Shown here: in pieces, positions 22,222 to 29,915 of the stretch
How the letters are laid out: every line of letters begins with the position of its first letter
Position numbering within the stretch: position 1 is the stretch's first letter
Assembly (NCBI GenBank): GCA_034408745.1
Contig: JAWXCM010000023.1
Coordinates: forward strand, 1 to 51,585
DNA length: 51,585 nt
Direction of reading: 5' to 3'
DNA from: JAWXCM01 sp034408745
Lineage (GTDB): Bacteria; Acidobacteriota; Terriglobia; Bryobacterales; Bryobacteraceae
Position numbers and translations under genes: made by a program
The notes under the pieces: model-generated
Database searches by the model: none
Seen by the model: the letters and a program-made list of their open reading frames with translations, nothing else
Told to the model about the DNA's origin: nothing

Positions 22222-24865
22222 CTTGTTGTCCTGGCTCCTCTTCCGGCCGGTGTCGTGACCGGCGATGTTCCTGCTGCTGATTCATTTCCTCGAACGTGCG
22301 CTGCTGCTGCTGTTGCTGCTGCGGGTGGCGTTCGCGAGACTCGGGTTCGAACTGAAATCCACGTGACCCGAGCGACTGCTGCAGCTCGGGCAAATCTGTC
22401 CGAAGTCGCTGTGCGATGTCGGCGTTTTCGGACCGCATCGACATTTGCGTCTCGCCTTTGCGATGGACAAAACGCAAATCGATTCCCTCAGGGCCGTCGA
22501 GGCGGACTGAGATCACTTGCGTGCGCGACGTACTCTCCGCTGCTTTTGCGGCTGCCGCCATCATTCGTTCCAGTGCTCCCGCTGAAGATCCAGCGTTCGA
22601 TGGAGGCTCAGCGGTTTGCCGGACCTGGCCAGCGTCGGAAACGCCCCGTTCCACCGTTGTGGTGGACGGGAATGCCGGTGTGTCGCTCGCCACCGTCCGG
22701 GACGGGGCGTTGCGGATCGTGCCTTCCACCGCTGGCTCGCTCATACGTTCGGGTAGCGCAAACGATTCCGCAGCATTTTCAGGGCCTTTCTTAGGAGCCG
22801 ATTTGGGAGCACTGTCCTGGTTGGGTGTTGAGGGCTCGGCGAGGTCCGCTGGTGCCTGCTGCGGCTGCACGTGGCGTGGGCGAACACCGAAGGGAATCGA
22901 CTCGGACTGATCCTGAACCTGGGGCGTTTCCACTGCGCGCGCCGCCTGCCGGGGAGCCGCTGCCGGCGGAACTGGACGCGAATCTTCTGACGGATGATTG
23001 ACGGGGCGCGGCATTTCTTCGTCACCTGTGGTCTCGACCACCGCCGTCGGTGCTGTTGCGAGGTCCACCCGGCCGTCTCGTCGCGCAAACGACGCCATCA
23101 TCCGAAGTACGTCTGGCACCGGCGCGAGTTCAGCCGTCTGCGTTCGTACTGGCGAATCGAACTCAGGGACGGGGACCGGCTCGGCGGCAACATCTGTACG
23201 CACGTCCGGTCGAGTCGCTTCCCTGGGCGACACAGCCGGATTTCCCCACGCGATCTTAGGCAATGCGTCTTCTCTGCGCGCAGCCCCGGGTTGGTTCGGG
23301 ACTGTTCCACCCCAGCCCACCACCGGCATCGGTCTCTTCTCCGAACCCTCTTTACCGGTCATGGGCGTCGGCGGCATGGCGACGGCCGAGGGGCTCACGT
23401 TTATCACGGGCACTGCCGCGTCGATCCGCGGGGCCGTGGCAACTGGCACTGCCGCGTCGGTCCGCGGGGCCGCGGCAACTGGCACTGCCGCGTCGGTCCG
23501 CGAGGCCGTGGCAACTGGTACTGCCGCGTCGATCCGCGGGGCCGTGGTAACTGGTACTGCCGCGTCGACCCGCGGGGCCGTGGCAACTGGCACTGCCGCG
23601 TCGGTCCGTGGGGCCGTGGTAACTGGTACTGCCGCGTCGATCCGCGAGGCCGTGGTAACTGGCTCTGCCGCGTCGATCCGCGGGGCCGTGGCAGCGGGCA
23701 CTGCCGCGCCGGTCCGCGGGGCCGTGGTAACTGGCACTGTCGCGTTGGTCCGCGGTGCCGTGGCAGCGGGCACTGCCGCGTCGGGTTCGACGGCAATGTC
23801 GACGTGCGTGGACCCATCCTGCCGGGCAGTATCCGGAGTTGCAGCTCGCACCCGCGCCTTCACCTCGTCCGTCTCAGAGCCCGGGGCCTTTTTCGAAACG
23901 AAGCCATTTTCGACCACCGGAGTTTCGGCCGGAGCCGGCCGCACCGCGCGTGTCCTGACCACGGCCTCCGGTGCCGCCGCACGTGTCTGGTCCAGGGCTG
24001 GAGCAGTCGCAGTCGAGCGCTCGGGCATTCGTGCGGGCCTTCCGACCAGTCCAGCCGGAAGCGGCCGGGAGTCGACCTGCTCCTGCGTGTCAACCAACTC
24101 CTTCTTTACTTCCCTGCCTTCGGACTTTGGAGCATCGCCCCTAACCTCAGGAACAACCGCGTCCAGTGGAGAAGTATCGGTGGACGGAAAGTCCACGTCA
24201 GTTCTGGTAGCGTCGCTTCGGATTGCAGCGGTCCGTACCGCGGGATTGACCGGTGCTGCAGGAACTGCCCCTGCTACCAGTGCCGATGGAGCTTGCGAGA
24301 GAGGAGTATGCGCCGGGACTGCGGCAGTTGAAACAGCCGTCGAAGAATCCGGAACGGCAGGAGCTTCGGGATCCGCGGGAACAGTTCGGGTAATAGCCAG
24401 AGGAGCCGGGATCGCTACCTCTACCGCGGATTCGGGCTGCGTCAGGGGACGGATCTCGACCACCGGGACCGCGCCGCTCGCCGCCAGCCCTTCCTCTTCC
24501 TTTTCTTTGTTACGGGGACGAACCGACGGACGGACTGGTTCGGCCAGGTCCACCGCGGGTAACAGATCAGCGGCGGCGACGCTCGCGGTCTCAACCGGAA
24601 GCACTGGCAAATTCCTGACGGAATCGACCGCCATTTGACCAGATTCTGGCGACGGGCTTTCTGCCGTCCGAACCGGTTCAGCCGGGGCGCGATCCCCGGT
24701 AAAAGCCATTGCAAAGTCGGGATTACCGGCGCTCAAATCCGCGATAATTTGGCGTAAATCCTCTGCAAATATCTGATTTGTCGCAGCCTCACCGGAAGTT
24801 GCCGGGGCGGGCTGTATACGGTCTGCGAATACGTTCGCCAGATCTGCTGAAAGTGCAGGGAACAC
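22214..24865 (-). CDS. fliK: Flagellar hook-length control protein FliK with tandem repeat
   Basis: FliK measures hook length and triggers the FlhB switch. The 883-residue product is far longer than most FliK (about 400-600). It is mostly a Pro/Ala/Val/Thr-rich, extended region. Residues ~361-486 consist of ten copies of a 12-residue unit like AAVPVTTAPRTD. The FliK C-terminal domain lies near residues 780-850 ('VISVRLDGPEGIDLRFVHRK' and 'LRTDLPELQQSLGSRGFQFE'), followed by a Gln-rich tail with seven consecutive Gln. The start is GTG at 24865, with no ribosome-binding site but a sigma-54-type motif just upstream. It heads the long operon to fliM. Confidence 0.88.
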   Translation of the reverse strand: MFPALSADLANVFADRIQPAPATSGEAATNQIFAEDLRQIIADLSAGNPDFAMAFTGDRAPAEPVRTAESPSPESGQMAVDSVRNLPVLPVETASVAAADLLPAVDLAEPVRPSVRPRNKEKEEEGLAASGAVPVVEIRPLTQPESAVEVAIPAPLAITRTVPADPEAPAVPDSSTAVSTAAVPAHTPLSQAPSALVAGAVPAAPVNPAVRTAAIRSDATRTDVDFPSTDTSPLDAVVPEVRGDAPKSEGREVKKELVDTQEQVDSRPLPAGLVGRPARMPERSTATAPALDQTRAAAPEAVVRTRAVRPAPAETPVVENGFVSKKAPGSETDEVKARVRAATPDTARQDGSTHVDIAVEPDAAVPAATAPRTNATVPVTTAPRTGAAVPAATAPRIDAAEPVTTASRIDAAVPVTTAPRTDAAVPVATAPRVDAAVPVTTAPRIDAAVPVATASRTDAAVPVAAAPRTDAAVPVATAPRIDAAVPVINVSPSAVAMPPTPMTGKEGSEKRPMPVVGWGGTVPNQPGAARREDALPKIAWGNPAVSPREATRPDVRTDVAAEPVPVPEFDSPVRTQTAELAPVPDVLRMMASFARRDGRVDLATAPTAVVETTGDEEMPRPVNHPSEDSRPVPPAAAPRQAARAVETPQVQDQSESIPFGVRPRHVQPQQAPADLAEPSTPNQDSAPKSAPKKGPENAAESFALPERMSEPAVEGTIRNAPSRTVASDTPAFPSTTTVERGVSDAGQVRQTAEPPSNAGSSAGALERMMAAAAKAAESTSRTQVISVRLDGPEGIDLRFVHRKGETQMSMRSENADIAQRLRTDLPELQQSLGSRGFQFEPESRERHPQQQQQQQRTFEEMNQQQEHRRSRHRPEEEPGQQDD
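23409..23784 (-). repeat. 36-bp tandem repeat (10 copies) inside fliK
   Basis: Ten consecutive 36-bp units run from 23409 to 23768, and a partial eleventh follows to 23784. The period is exact: the anchor GGCACTGCCGCG (plus strand, with small variants) recurs every 36 bp over 360 bp. Each unit encodes 12 residues, so unit gain or loss keeps the frame. Variation between units is mainly single-base, such as GTGGCAACT against GTGGTAACT. It is a coding minisatellite, not a CRISPR array, because no spacers separate the units. Confidence 0.95.
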
Positions 24866-24876
24866 GCCGGTCTACT

Positions 24877-24892
24877 TGCATTCAGGGCACCA
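24877..24892 (-). promoter_or_regulatory. Putative sigma-54 promoter of the fliK-fliM operon
   Basis: On the minus strand TGGTGCCCTGAATGCA has GG-N10-GC spacing and a TGCA -12 element. The GC is followed by 12 nt and then the GTG start of fliK. It lies back to back with a similar motif for flgF. Confidence 0.5.
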
Positions 24893-24899
24893 AACCAAT

Positions 24900-24915
24900 T
24901 GGCCACCTGGATGCT
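24900..24915 (+). promoter_or_regulatory. Putative sigma-54 promoter of flgF-flgJ
   Basis: TGGCCACCTGGATGCT on the plus strand has GG-N10-GC spacing. The GC is followed by 12 nt and then the flgF ATG, so the expected transcript would start about at the start codon. No ribosome-binding site is visible before flgF. Confidence 0.48.
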
Positions 24916-24926
24916 ATTCACCTGGC

Positions 24927-25649
24927 ATGGACCCGTTGACTTCCACTGTCGCCAGCGGCCTCAGGGCTCGGCTCGAGGCGCTCGACATGCTGGCCAATAA
25001 TGTCGCTAATGCGTCGACAGCAGGATTTAAGAAGGACGGCGAATTCTACGGAATTTTCCGGGGCGAACTCGATAGTGGCGCGGACACAGACATGCCGGTC
25101 ATCGAGAAAAACTGGACTGATTTTTCGCAGGGCACTCTGCAAACGACAGGTGGAGCCCTGGATTTTGCCCTTTCCGGGCCAGGCTGGTTTACTGTCAATT
25201 CGCCGGGCGGCGGAACCATGTATACCCGCAACGGCAATTTCCATGTCAACTCGACTGGCGCGGTAACGACGCAGGAGGGCTATCCGGTTCGACTCGCAGG
25301 TGGGGCGCCGCTCAAGATCCAGCCCGGTGCTCCCGTCTCAGTCGCAGCCGACGGTAGTCTGACACAGAGTGGCGCCCCACTGGGACGCCTCAATGTAGTG
25401 GAATTCGCAGCGGGCGAACTCACCCGCAATGGTGCCAGCTTCTTCCGGCCCGCGAATGCGGCCACTACCGGCAAGCCCGCCCCTGGTACAGAAGTCCTGC
25501 AGGGCAAGCTCGAGAACGCCAACGTTTCCGCACCCGAGGCCGCGGTCCGGCTGGTGGGGCTCACACGCACGTTTGAAAGCCTGCAGCGAGCTCTCCAGAT
25601 CGGCTCGGAAATGAACCGTAAATCCATCGAAGAACTGGCCAAAGTTTAA
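24927..25649 (+). CDS. flgF: Flagellar proximal rod protein FlgF
   Basis: FlgF is a rod subunit. I use the ATG at 24927, which gives the family start MDPLTSTVASGLRARLEALD; an opening 17 residues earlier has no family sequence. The 240-residue product has the N-terminal rod motif 'LANNVANASTAGFKKDGEFY', the central 'GALDFALSGPGWFTVNSPGG' and the C-terminal 'RLVGLTRTFESLQRALQIGS'. It is the first gene of flgF-flgG-flgA-flgH-flgI-flgJ, divergent from fliK with 61 bp between starts, and lacks an obvious ribosome-binding site. Confidence 0.92.
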   Translation: MDPLTSTVASGLRARLEALDMLANNVANASTAGFKKDGEFYGIFRGELDSGADTDMPVIEKNWTDFSQGTLQTTGGALDFALSGPGWFTVNSPGGGTMYTRNGNFHVNSTGAVTTQEGYPVRLAGGAPLKIQPGAPVSVAADGSLTQSGAPLGRLNVVEFAAGELTRNGASFFRPANAATTGKPAPGTEVLQGKLENANVSAPEAAVRLVGLTRTFESLQRALQIGSEMNRKSIEELAKV

Positions 25650-25658
25650 GGAGAAATC

Positions 25659-26450
25659 ATGATTCGAGCCCTTTATACCGCTGCCAGCGGAATGACCGCC
25701 CAGCAACTGAATGTGGACAACATCGCCCACAACCTGGCCAACGCCAACACAGCCGGATTCAAAACCCGGCGCGCCCAGTTCCAGGACCTTCTATATCAAA
25801 ACCTCGTGCAACCCGGCGCGGCCGCCGGTCAGCAGACCACGGTCCCGACAGGCCTGCAGCTCGGACTGGGCGCGCGAGCCTCTTCCAACGAAATCATCTT
25901 CACGCAGGGCAACTTCGTGCAAACCGAGAACCCCCTCGACATGGTGATCCAGGGCCGCGGCTTTTTCCAGGTCCGCCGACCTTCCGGCGAACTCGCCTAT
26001 TCCCGTGCAGGAGGTTTCCACCTTGACCGCGACGGCAATATGGTGACGCAGGATGGCGACCCGCTGGAGCCGCAGATCACGCTCCCTAAAGAAGCGCAGG
26101 CCGTCACTATCGCCCCTGACGGCACAGTCAGCTACACCCTTCCGAATCAGACTCAGTCCCAGCAGGCCGGACAGATCCAACTCGCCGACTTTCAGAACCC
26201 TGCCGGACTTAACAGCATCGGCCGCAACCTCTACCTGGCTACCGCCGCTTCCGGCGACCCGGTCGCCGGCATACCCGGCGGGCAGGAAGGCCTCGGAGCA
26301 CTGCTCCAGGGCTACTCCGAACAGTCGAACGTGAGCGTTGTCGACGAGTTCATCAACCTGATCATCAGTCAGCGCGCCTACGAAGCGAACTCTAAGGTTG
26401 TGAAAGCCGCCGACGAAATGTATCAGCAAGTCAATAATTTGACGCGATGA
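25659..26450 (+). CDS. flgG: Flagellar distal rod protein FlgG
   Basis: FlgG builds the distal rod that crosses the peptidoglycan and outer membrane. The 263-residue protein, normal for the family, starts MIRALYTAASGMTAQQLNVD and ends with 'FINLIISQRAYEANSKVVKA'. The central 'NPLDMVIQGRGFFQV' motif is present. The ribosome-binding site AAGGAGAAATC is strong. It lies 9 bp after flgF and overlaps flgA by 4 bp. Confidence 0.97.
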   Translation: MIRALYTAASGMTAQQLNVDNIAHNLANANTAGFKTRRAQFQDLLYQNLVQPGAAAGQQTTVPTGLQLGLGARASSNEIIFTQGNFVQTENPLDMVIQGRGFFQVRRPSGELAYSRAGGFHLDRDGNMVTQDGDPLEPQITLPKEAQAVTIAPDGTVSYTLPNQTQSQQAGQIQLADFQNPAGLNSIGRNLYLATAASGDPVAGIPGGQEGLGALLQGYSEQSNVSVVDEFINLIISQRAYEANSKVVKAADEMYQQVNNLTR

Positions 26451-27316
26451 TTTCCTTCGCTGCGCTCCTCCTCCTTTCGTGCATCGGGCCCTCTGGCCCG
26501 CGCATTACGGCTGGCGACCTCGCGCCCGCGGTTCCGGCGTTGCGCCAGGTGCCCGCCTCTGCCGTGCTCGGCTATGCGCCACGGCCCGGCGTCACGCGAA
26601 CGTTCACATGGGCCGAACTCAGCCGCCATCTTCCACCGGACCACGGATCGAAGCCAGCACCTGAGCCGGTCTGCGTCGCGTGGCAGATGGCCCGCCCCGA
26701 CCCCGAAGCGTTTCGCGTGGCGATGCAGAGCGCGCTGGCGCCCGAGGCGCAGCTCGCAATTCTTGAGACCAGCCAAAACCTAATTCCACCCGGCCCTATT
26801 CATTTCCCGGCGAGCAATCTGCGGCCAGCTACTTCAGGCCAGGGCGCCACCTGGAGGGGCTATGTCGAATATGTCCCCGGGCTTCGATATGAGATCTGGG
26901 CGCGAGTGGACGTTCGAGTTGCGGCCGACCGTGTCGTTACCGTGCAGGACATCTCGCCAGGCACGTTGATCGCACCCGACATGGTGCGCCTCGAACCGTT
27001 TACCACCTCAGCGGCACAGGCGGGCTTCGCATCACGACTGGAAGACGTCGTGGGCAGGCCAGCCCGGCGAGCCCTGCGCGCCGGAACCGCGGTTCCAGCC
27101 AACGCGCTCGGAAAGCACACCGACGTCCAAAAGGGCGACACAGTGCGCATTAAAGTGAACGCGGGTTCGGCAACCATCGGTGTTGAAGCCACGGCGCTCG
27201 CGCCAGCCGCCGCCGGAGAAATTATCCCGGTTCGAGTCAATGACACAGGCCGAACCGTCCGGGCCCGCATCTCCGGCCCAGGCGAAGCCACCATCCAGTT
27301 AACCGGAGGGAACTAA
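26447..27316 (+). CDS. flgA: Flagellar P-ring assembly chaperone FlgA
   Basis: FlgA helps the P-ring form around the rod in the periplasm. The 289-residue product has an N-terminal hydrophobic segment (MISFAALLLLSCIG) that could act as signal peptide, a poorly conserved middle, and a C-terminal SAF domain (~residues 160-285) with 'VTVQDISPGTLIAPDMVRLE', 'GRPARRALRAGTAV' and 'KGDTVRIKVNAGSATIGVEA', matching FlgA. Its ATG overlaps the flgG stop as ATGA. It is immediately followed by flgH with no gap. Confidence 0.9.
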   Translation: MISFAALLLLSCIGPSGPRITAGDLAPAVPALRQVPASAVLGYAPRPGVTRTFTWAELSRHLPPDHGSKPAPEPVCVAWQMARPDPEAFRVAMQSALAPEAQLAILETSQNLIPPGPIHFPASNLRPATSGQGATWRGYVEYVPGLRYEIWARVDVRVAADRVVTVQDISPGTLIAPDMVRLEPFTTSAAQAGFASRLEDVVGRPARRALRAGTAVPANALGKHTDVQKGDTVRIKVNAGSATIGVEATALAPAAAGEIIPVRVNDTGRTVRARISGPGEATIQLTGGN

Positions 27317-28006
27317 ATGCCCATCTTTCTGCTTGTCCTCGTCCTCCTGCCCGCGAGCATTTTTGCCCGTGAAAAGAAAAAGCCCGAGGTGGTCTTGTCG
27401 CCGCTCGACCGCTTTCTCTCGCAGTCCGGCGCCACAGCACCGATCCCCGTCGCTCCGACAGCGGGTTCTCTGTACTCTCCTTCCGCCTCCATGCTCGATC
27501 TCACCGGCGATCTTCGTGCGCATCGCGCCAACGACATCGTGACGGTAATCGTCTTCGACCGCGCCTCGGCGGTCGCCAAAGGTTCCACCAAAACGGCAAG
27601 GACGTCGTCGGCGAACGCGTCCATTACTGGACTCGCCGGCACACCTCCTGCGGCTGACCGGCTGGCGAACCTGATCAAACTGGGTGGCAACTCGAGCCTC
27701 GATGGCCAGGGCGAGACAACGCGCGAGGTTACGCTGAACACCACGATAACCGCGCGGGTCACACACGTTTTGCCAAACGGCCTGGTAGCGATTGAAGGCT
27801 TCAAAAGCGTGCGGGTCAACTCCGAGAATCAGCAGATCTCCCTTCGCGGGCTGGTCCGTATCGTCGACCTTTCCCCCACCAACCGGATCGCGTCTGACTC
27901 CATCGCCATGCTGGAGATCGTCGTCGATGGCAAGGGCGTCGTGGGTGACGCCGTGCGCCGTCCGAATTTCCTGTACCGCCTGTTGCTCGGTCTGCTCCCG
28001 TTCTAA
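27317..28006 (+). CDS. flgH: Flagellar L-ring protein FlgH, no lipobox
   Basis: FlgH forms the L-ring in the outer membrane. The 229-residue product matches the family in 'LRAHRANDIVTVIVFDRASA', 'LNTTITARVTHVLPNGLVAI' and 'GLVRIVDLSPTNRIASDSIA'. The N-terminus is a signal peptide (MPIFLLVLVLLPASIFA), but the Cys of a lipobox, which FlgH normally carries for lipid attachment, is absent, and I find no Cys in the protein. The ATG follows the flgA stop codon directly. Confidence 0.93.
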   Translation: MPIFLLVLVLLPASIFAREKKKPEVVLSPLDRFLSQSGATAPIPVAPTAGSLYSPSASMLDLTGDLRAHRANDIVTVIVFDRASAVAKGSTKTARTSSANASITGLAGTPPAADRLANLIKLGGNSSLDGQGETTREVTLNTTITARVTHVLPNGLVAIEGFKSVRVNSENQQISLRGLVRIVDLSPTNRIASDSIAMLEIVVDGKGVVGDAVRRPNFLYRLLLGLLPF

Positions 28007-28017
28007 AGAGATATCCA

Positions 28018-29172
28018 ATGCTTTTTACCACCGCGTTTCGCACCTCCTTATACATCCGCACCGCACTTTTCGCCGCTGCACTTCCGGTACTGACCACGGC
28101 AGCCGCTGCGCCACCGGGCATTCCGGGAACGCGACTCAAAGAGATCGTCAGCATTGAGGGCGTTCGCGCCAACCAGTTGATTGGCTACGGCATCGTTGTC
28201 GGCCTGAACGGAACCGGAGACCGCCGTCAGACTGTCTTTTCAGCCCAGAGCCTGGCCAATTTGCTCAACCAGATGGGCGTGTCCGTGCCCGCCACCGCGA
28301 TTCGCGTCAACAACACGGCCTCCGTTCTGGTCACGGCAAATCTGCCGGCGTTTGCCAGACCCGGTGCGCGCATCGACGTGACAGCGGCCGCCATCGGCGA
28401 CTCCAGCAACCTGCAGGGGGGCATCCTGGTACTGACCACGCTTCGTGGCATCGACGGGCAAATCTACGGCATCGCTCAGGGACCCGTCGTCACAGCTGGC
28501 TTCATCGCCGGCGGCGGAGCAGGGAACAAGCAGACCGTCAATCACCCGACCGTGGGCCGCATTCCCGACGGTGCCACCGTCGAGCGCGCCGCTCCCAGTG
28601 TGTCTCTCGACGGCGAAGTGCGCCTGCAACTGGCACACGCCGATTTCACCACCGCATCCCGTGTTGCCGAGGCGGTCAACCGCCGCTTCCCTGGTCCCGA
28701 AACAACCCCCTGGGCCATCGCCGAAAACTCTGCATCCGTCCGCATCACCACGCCTCCTGAATGGAAGGGCCGCGCGGCGGACTTCGTCTCCGAGCTCGAG
28801 CGCCTGACCGTTCACGCCGACCGGATCGCCCGCATCGTGGTCAACGAACGTACGGGTACCGTAGTGATGGGCCGCGAAGTTCGAATCTCACCAGTCGCTA
28901 TTCTGCATGGCAATCTCACCATCCAGGTCACAACCACGTTTGAGGTCTCCCAGCCAAAACCGTTCTCTCAGGGCACCACCGAAATCGTGCCTAAGGTCGA
29001 GGTCGGCGTGAAGGAGGAGAAAGCCCGCAACGTCCTGCTGAAAGAGGGCGCCAGCGTCGAGGAACTGGTACGCGCGCTGGGTGCGGTCGGCACCACACCT
29101 CGGGACATCGTCGCCATTCTGCAAAACCTCAAGAGCGCCGGAGCGCTCGAAGCCGAAATCGAAATCCTCTAG
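28018..29172 (+). CDS. flgI: Flagellar P-ring protein FlgI
   Basis: FlgI forms the periplasmic P-ring. The 384-residue protein has a signal peptide to about residue 30, then the family signature 'TRLKEIVSIEGVRANQLIGY', 'GIVVGLNGTGDRRQT', 'NNTASVLVTANLPAFARPGA', and C-terminal 'GASVEELVRALGAVGTTPRD'. Length and motifs are typical. The presence of both FlgH and FlgI shows a Gram-negative envelope. It follows flgH by 11 bp. Confidence 0.97.
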   Translation: MLFTTAFRTSLYIRTALFAAALPVLTTAAAAPPGIPGTRLKEIVSIEGVRANQLIGYGIVVGLNGTGDRRQTVFSAQSLANLLNQMGVSVPATAIRVNNTASVLVTANLPAFARPGARIDVTAAAIGDSSNLQGGILVLTTLRGIDGQIYGIAQGPVVTAGFIAGGGAGNKQTVNHPTVGRIPDGATVERAAPSVSLDGEVRLQLAHADFTTASRVAEAVNRRFPGPETTPWAIAENSASVRITTPPEWKGRAADFVSELERLTVHADRIARIVVNERTGTVVMGREVRISPVAILHGNLTIQVTTTFEVSQPKPFSQGTTEIVPKVEVGVKEEKARNVLLKEGASVEELVRALGAVGTTPRDIVAILQNLKSAGALEAEIEIL

Positions 29173-29182
29173 GAACTAGCCA

Positions 29183-29473
29183 ATGACAAGCCCTGTATCC
29201 CTCAACACCTCTTCGTCCGCGACCTCCGTCCCGGAGTCGAAAACCCGCGATATCGCCGGAGCTGCCCGTCAGTTCGAGGCGTTACTAATTTCCCAGCTGC
29301 TCAAGTCTTCATGCGATGCGGCGACCCTTATCGGGGGCGAACCCGGTGCCGCGGACACCACCGCCGTCGAGATGGCCCAGGAGCACTTCGCCAACGCACT
29401 GGCCGAACAGGGCGGCCTTGGGCTCGCCCGTATGATCACTACCACCATGGCGGCCCGGGCTGGCAGCAGTTAA
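29183..29473 (+). CDS. flgJ: FlgJ rod-binding domain protein (no peptidoglycan hydrolase domain)
   Basis: The 96-residue product has the rod-binding part of FlgJ: 'ARQFEALLISQLLKSS' and 'AVEMAQEHFANALAEQGGLG'. The C-terminal peptidoglycan hydrolase of two-domain FlgJ is missing, as in many non-enteric bacteria, where a separate lytic transglycosylase does that job. One is encoded nearby at 29916-30578. The 3' end overlaps the stop of the convergent fliS by 4 bp. Confidence 0.9.
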   Translation: MTSPVSLNTSSSATSVPESKTRDIAGAARQFEALLISQLLKSSCDAATLIGGEPGAADTTAVEMAQEHFANALAEQGGLGLARMITTTMAARAGSS

Positions 29474-29862
29474 GCTGCCGCCCCGGCCATCCGGGTGTCG
29501 GCCGTCATGCTGACCTGTTGCCAGGATTCCAGCAGCGTCGTCAGCAGTCGGGCGGCCTCAGCGAAATGCGTATCCGACTGATTGCAATGCCCAAGTACGA
29601 TCTGGTTCGTGATATATCCGTACAGCTCCCCGAGGTTTCGGCTCAACTCCCCGCCGTTATCGAAGTCCAGACTCAACGACAACTCAATCACAGCGTCAAA
29701 GGCTCGGTTCACTGGGCGAACGCGCCCCTCGATATCTCCGCAAAGCAGGCAGCGCCTGGCGTCAGCGATACCGTCCAAAGCACATCGGTACAGCATCGTC
29801 ACAAGTTCCAGGGGCGTTGCGGTCAGTACGCTGCTTTCGAGGTATTGATCGTAGGGGTTCAT
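29470..29862 (-). CDS. fliS: Flagellin export chaperone FliS
   Basis: FliS binds flagellin in the cytoplasm and delivers it to the export gate. The 130-residue protein begins MNPYDQYLESSVLTATPLEL and contains 'LVTMLYRCALDGIADARRCL' and 'YGYITNQIVLGH', which are FliS features. The length is normal. It has its own sigma-28-type promoter and, unusually, no fliD or fliC beside it, so the flagellin gene must be elsewhere. Confidence 0.93.
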   Translation of the reverse strand: MNPYDQYLESSVLTATPLELVTMLYRCALDGIADARRCLLCGDIEGRVRPVNRAFDAVIELSLSLDFDNGGELSRNLGELYGYITNQIVLGHCNQSDTHFAEAARLLTTLLESWQQVSMTADTRMAGAAA

Positions 29863-29879
29863 CGTCTGTCTCCACAGTT

Positions 29880-29908
29880 CTTATCGAACCAGAACGAAAC
29901 AATTAGAG
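29880..29908 (-). promoter_or_regulatory. Putative sigma-28 (FliA) promoter of fliS
   Basis: On the minus strand CTCTAAT is followed by a 14-nt spacer counted from TAAT, then TCGATAAG, ending 17 bp before the fliS ATG. The bases around both elements (CTC before, GGT before TCGATAAG) equal those of the flgM promoter at 5458-5486, which supports both. Confidence 0.7.
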
Positions 29909-29915
29909 GAAAAAA

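Noticed and set aside
23409..23784. CRISPR array
   Set aside because: The 36-bp units are directly adjacent, without spacers, and lie in frame inside fliK.
22998..24638. Long open frame on the plus strand opposite fliK
   Set aside because: It owes its length to the GC-rich repeat being open in several frames. The translation is a monotone Ala/Thr/Gly string, and the minus strand has the FliK C-terminal domain in a conserved operon.
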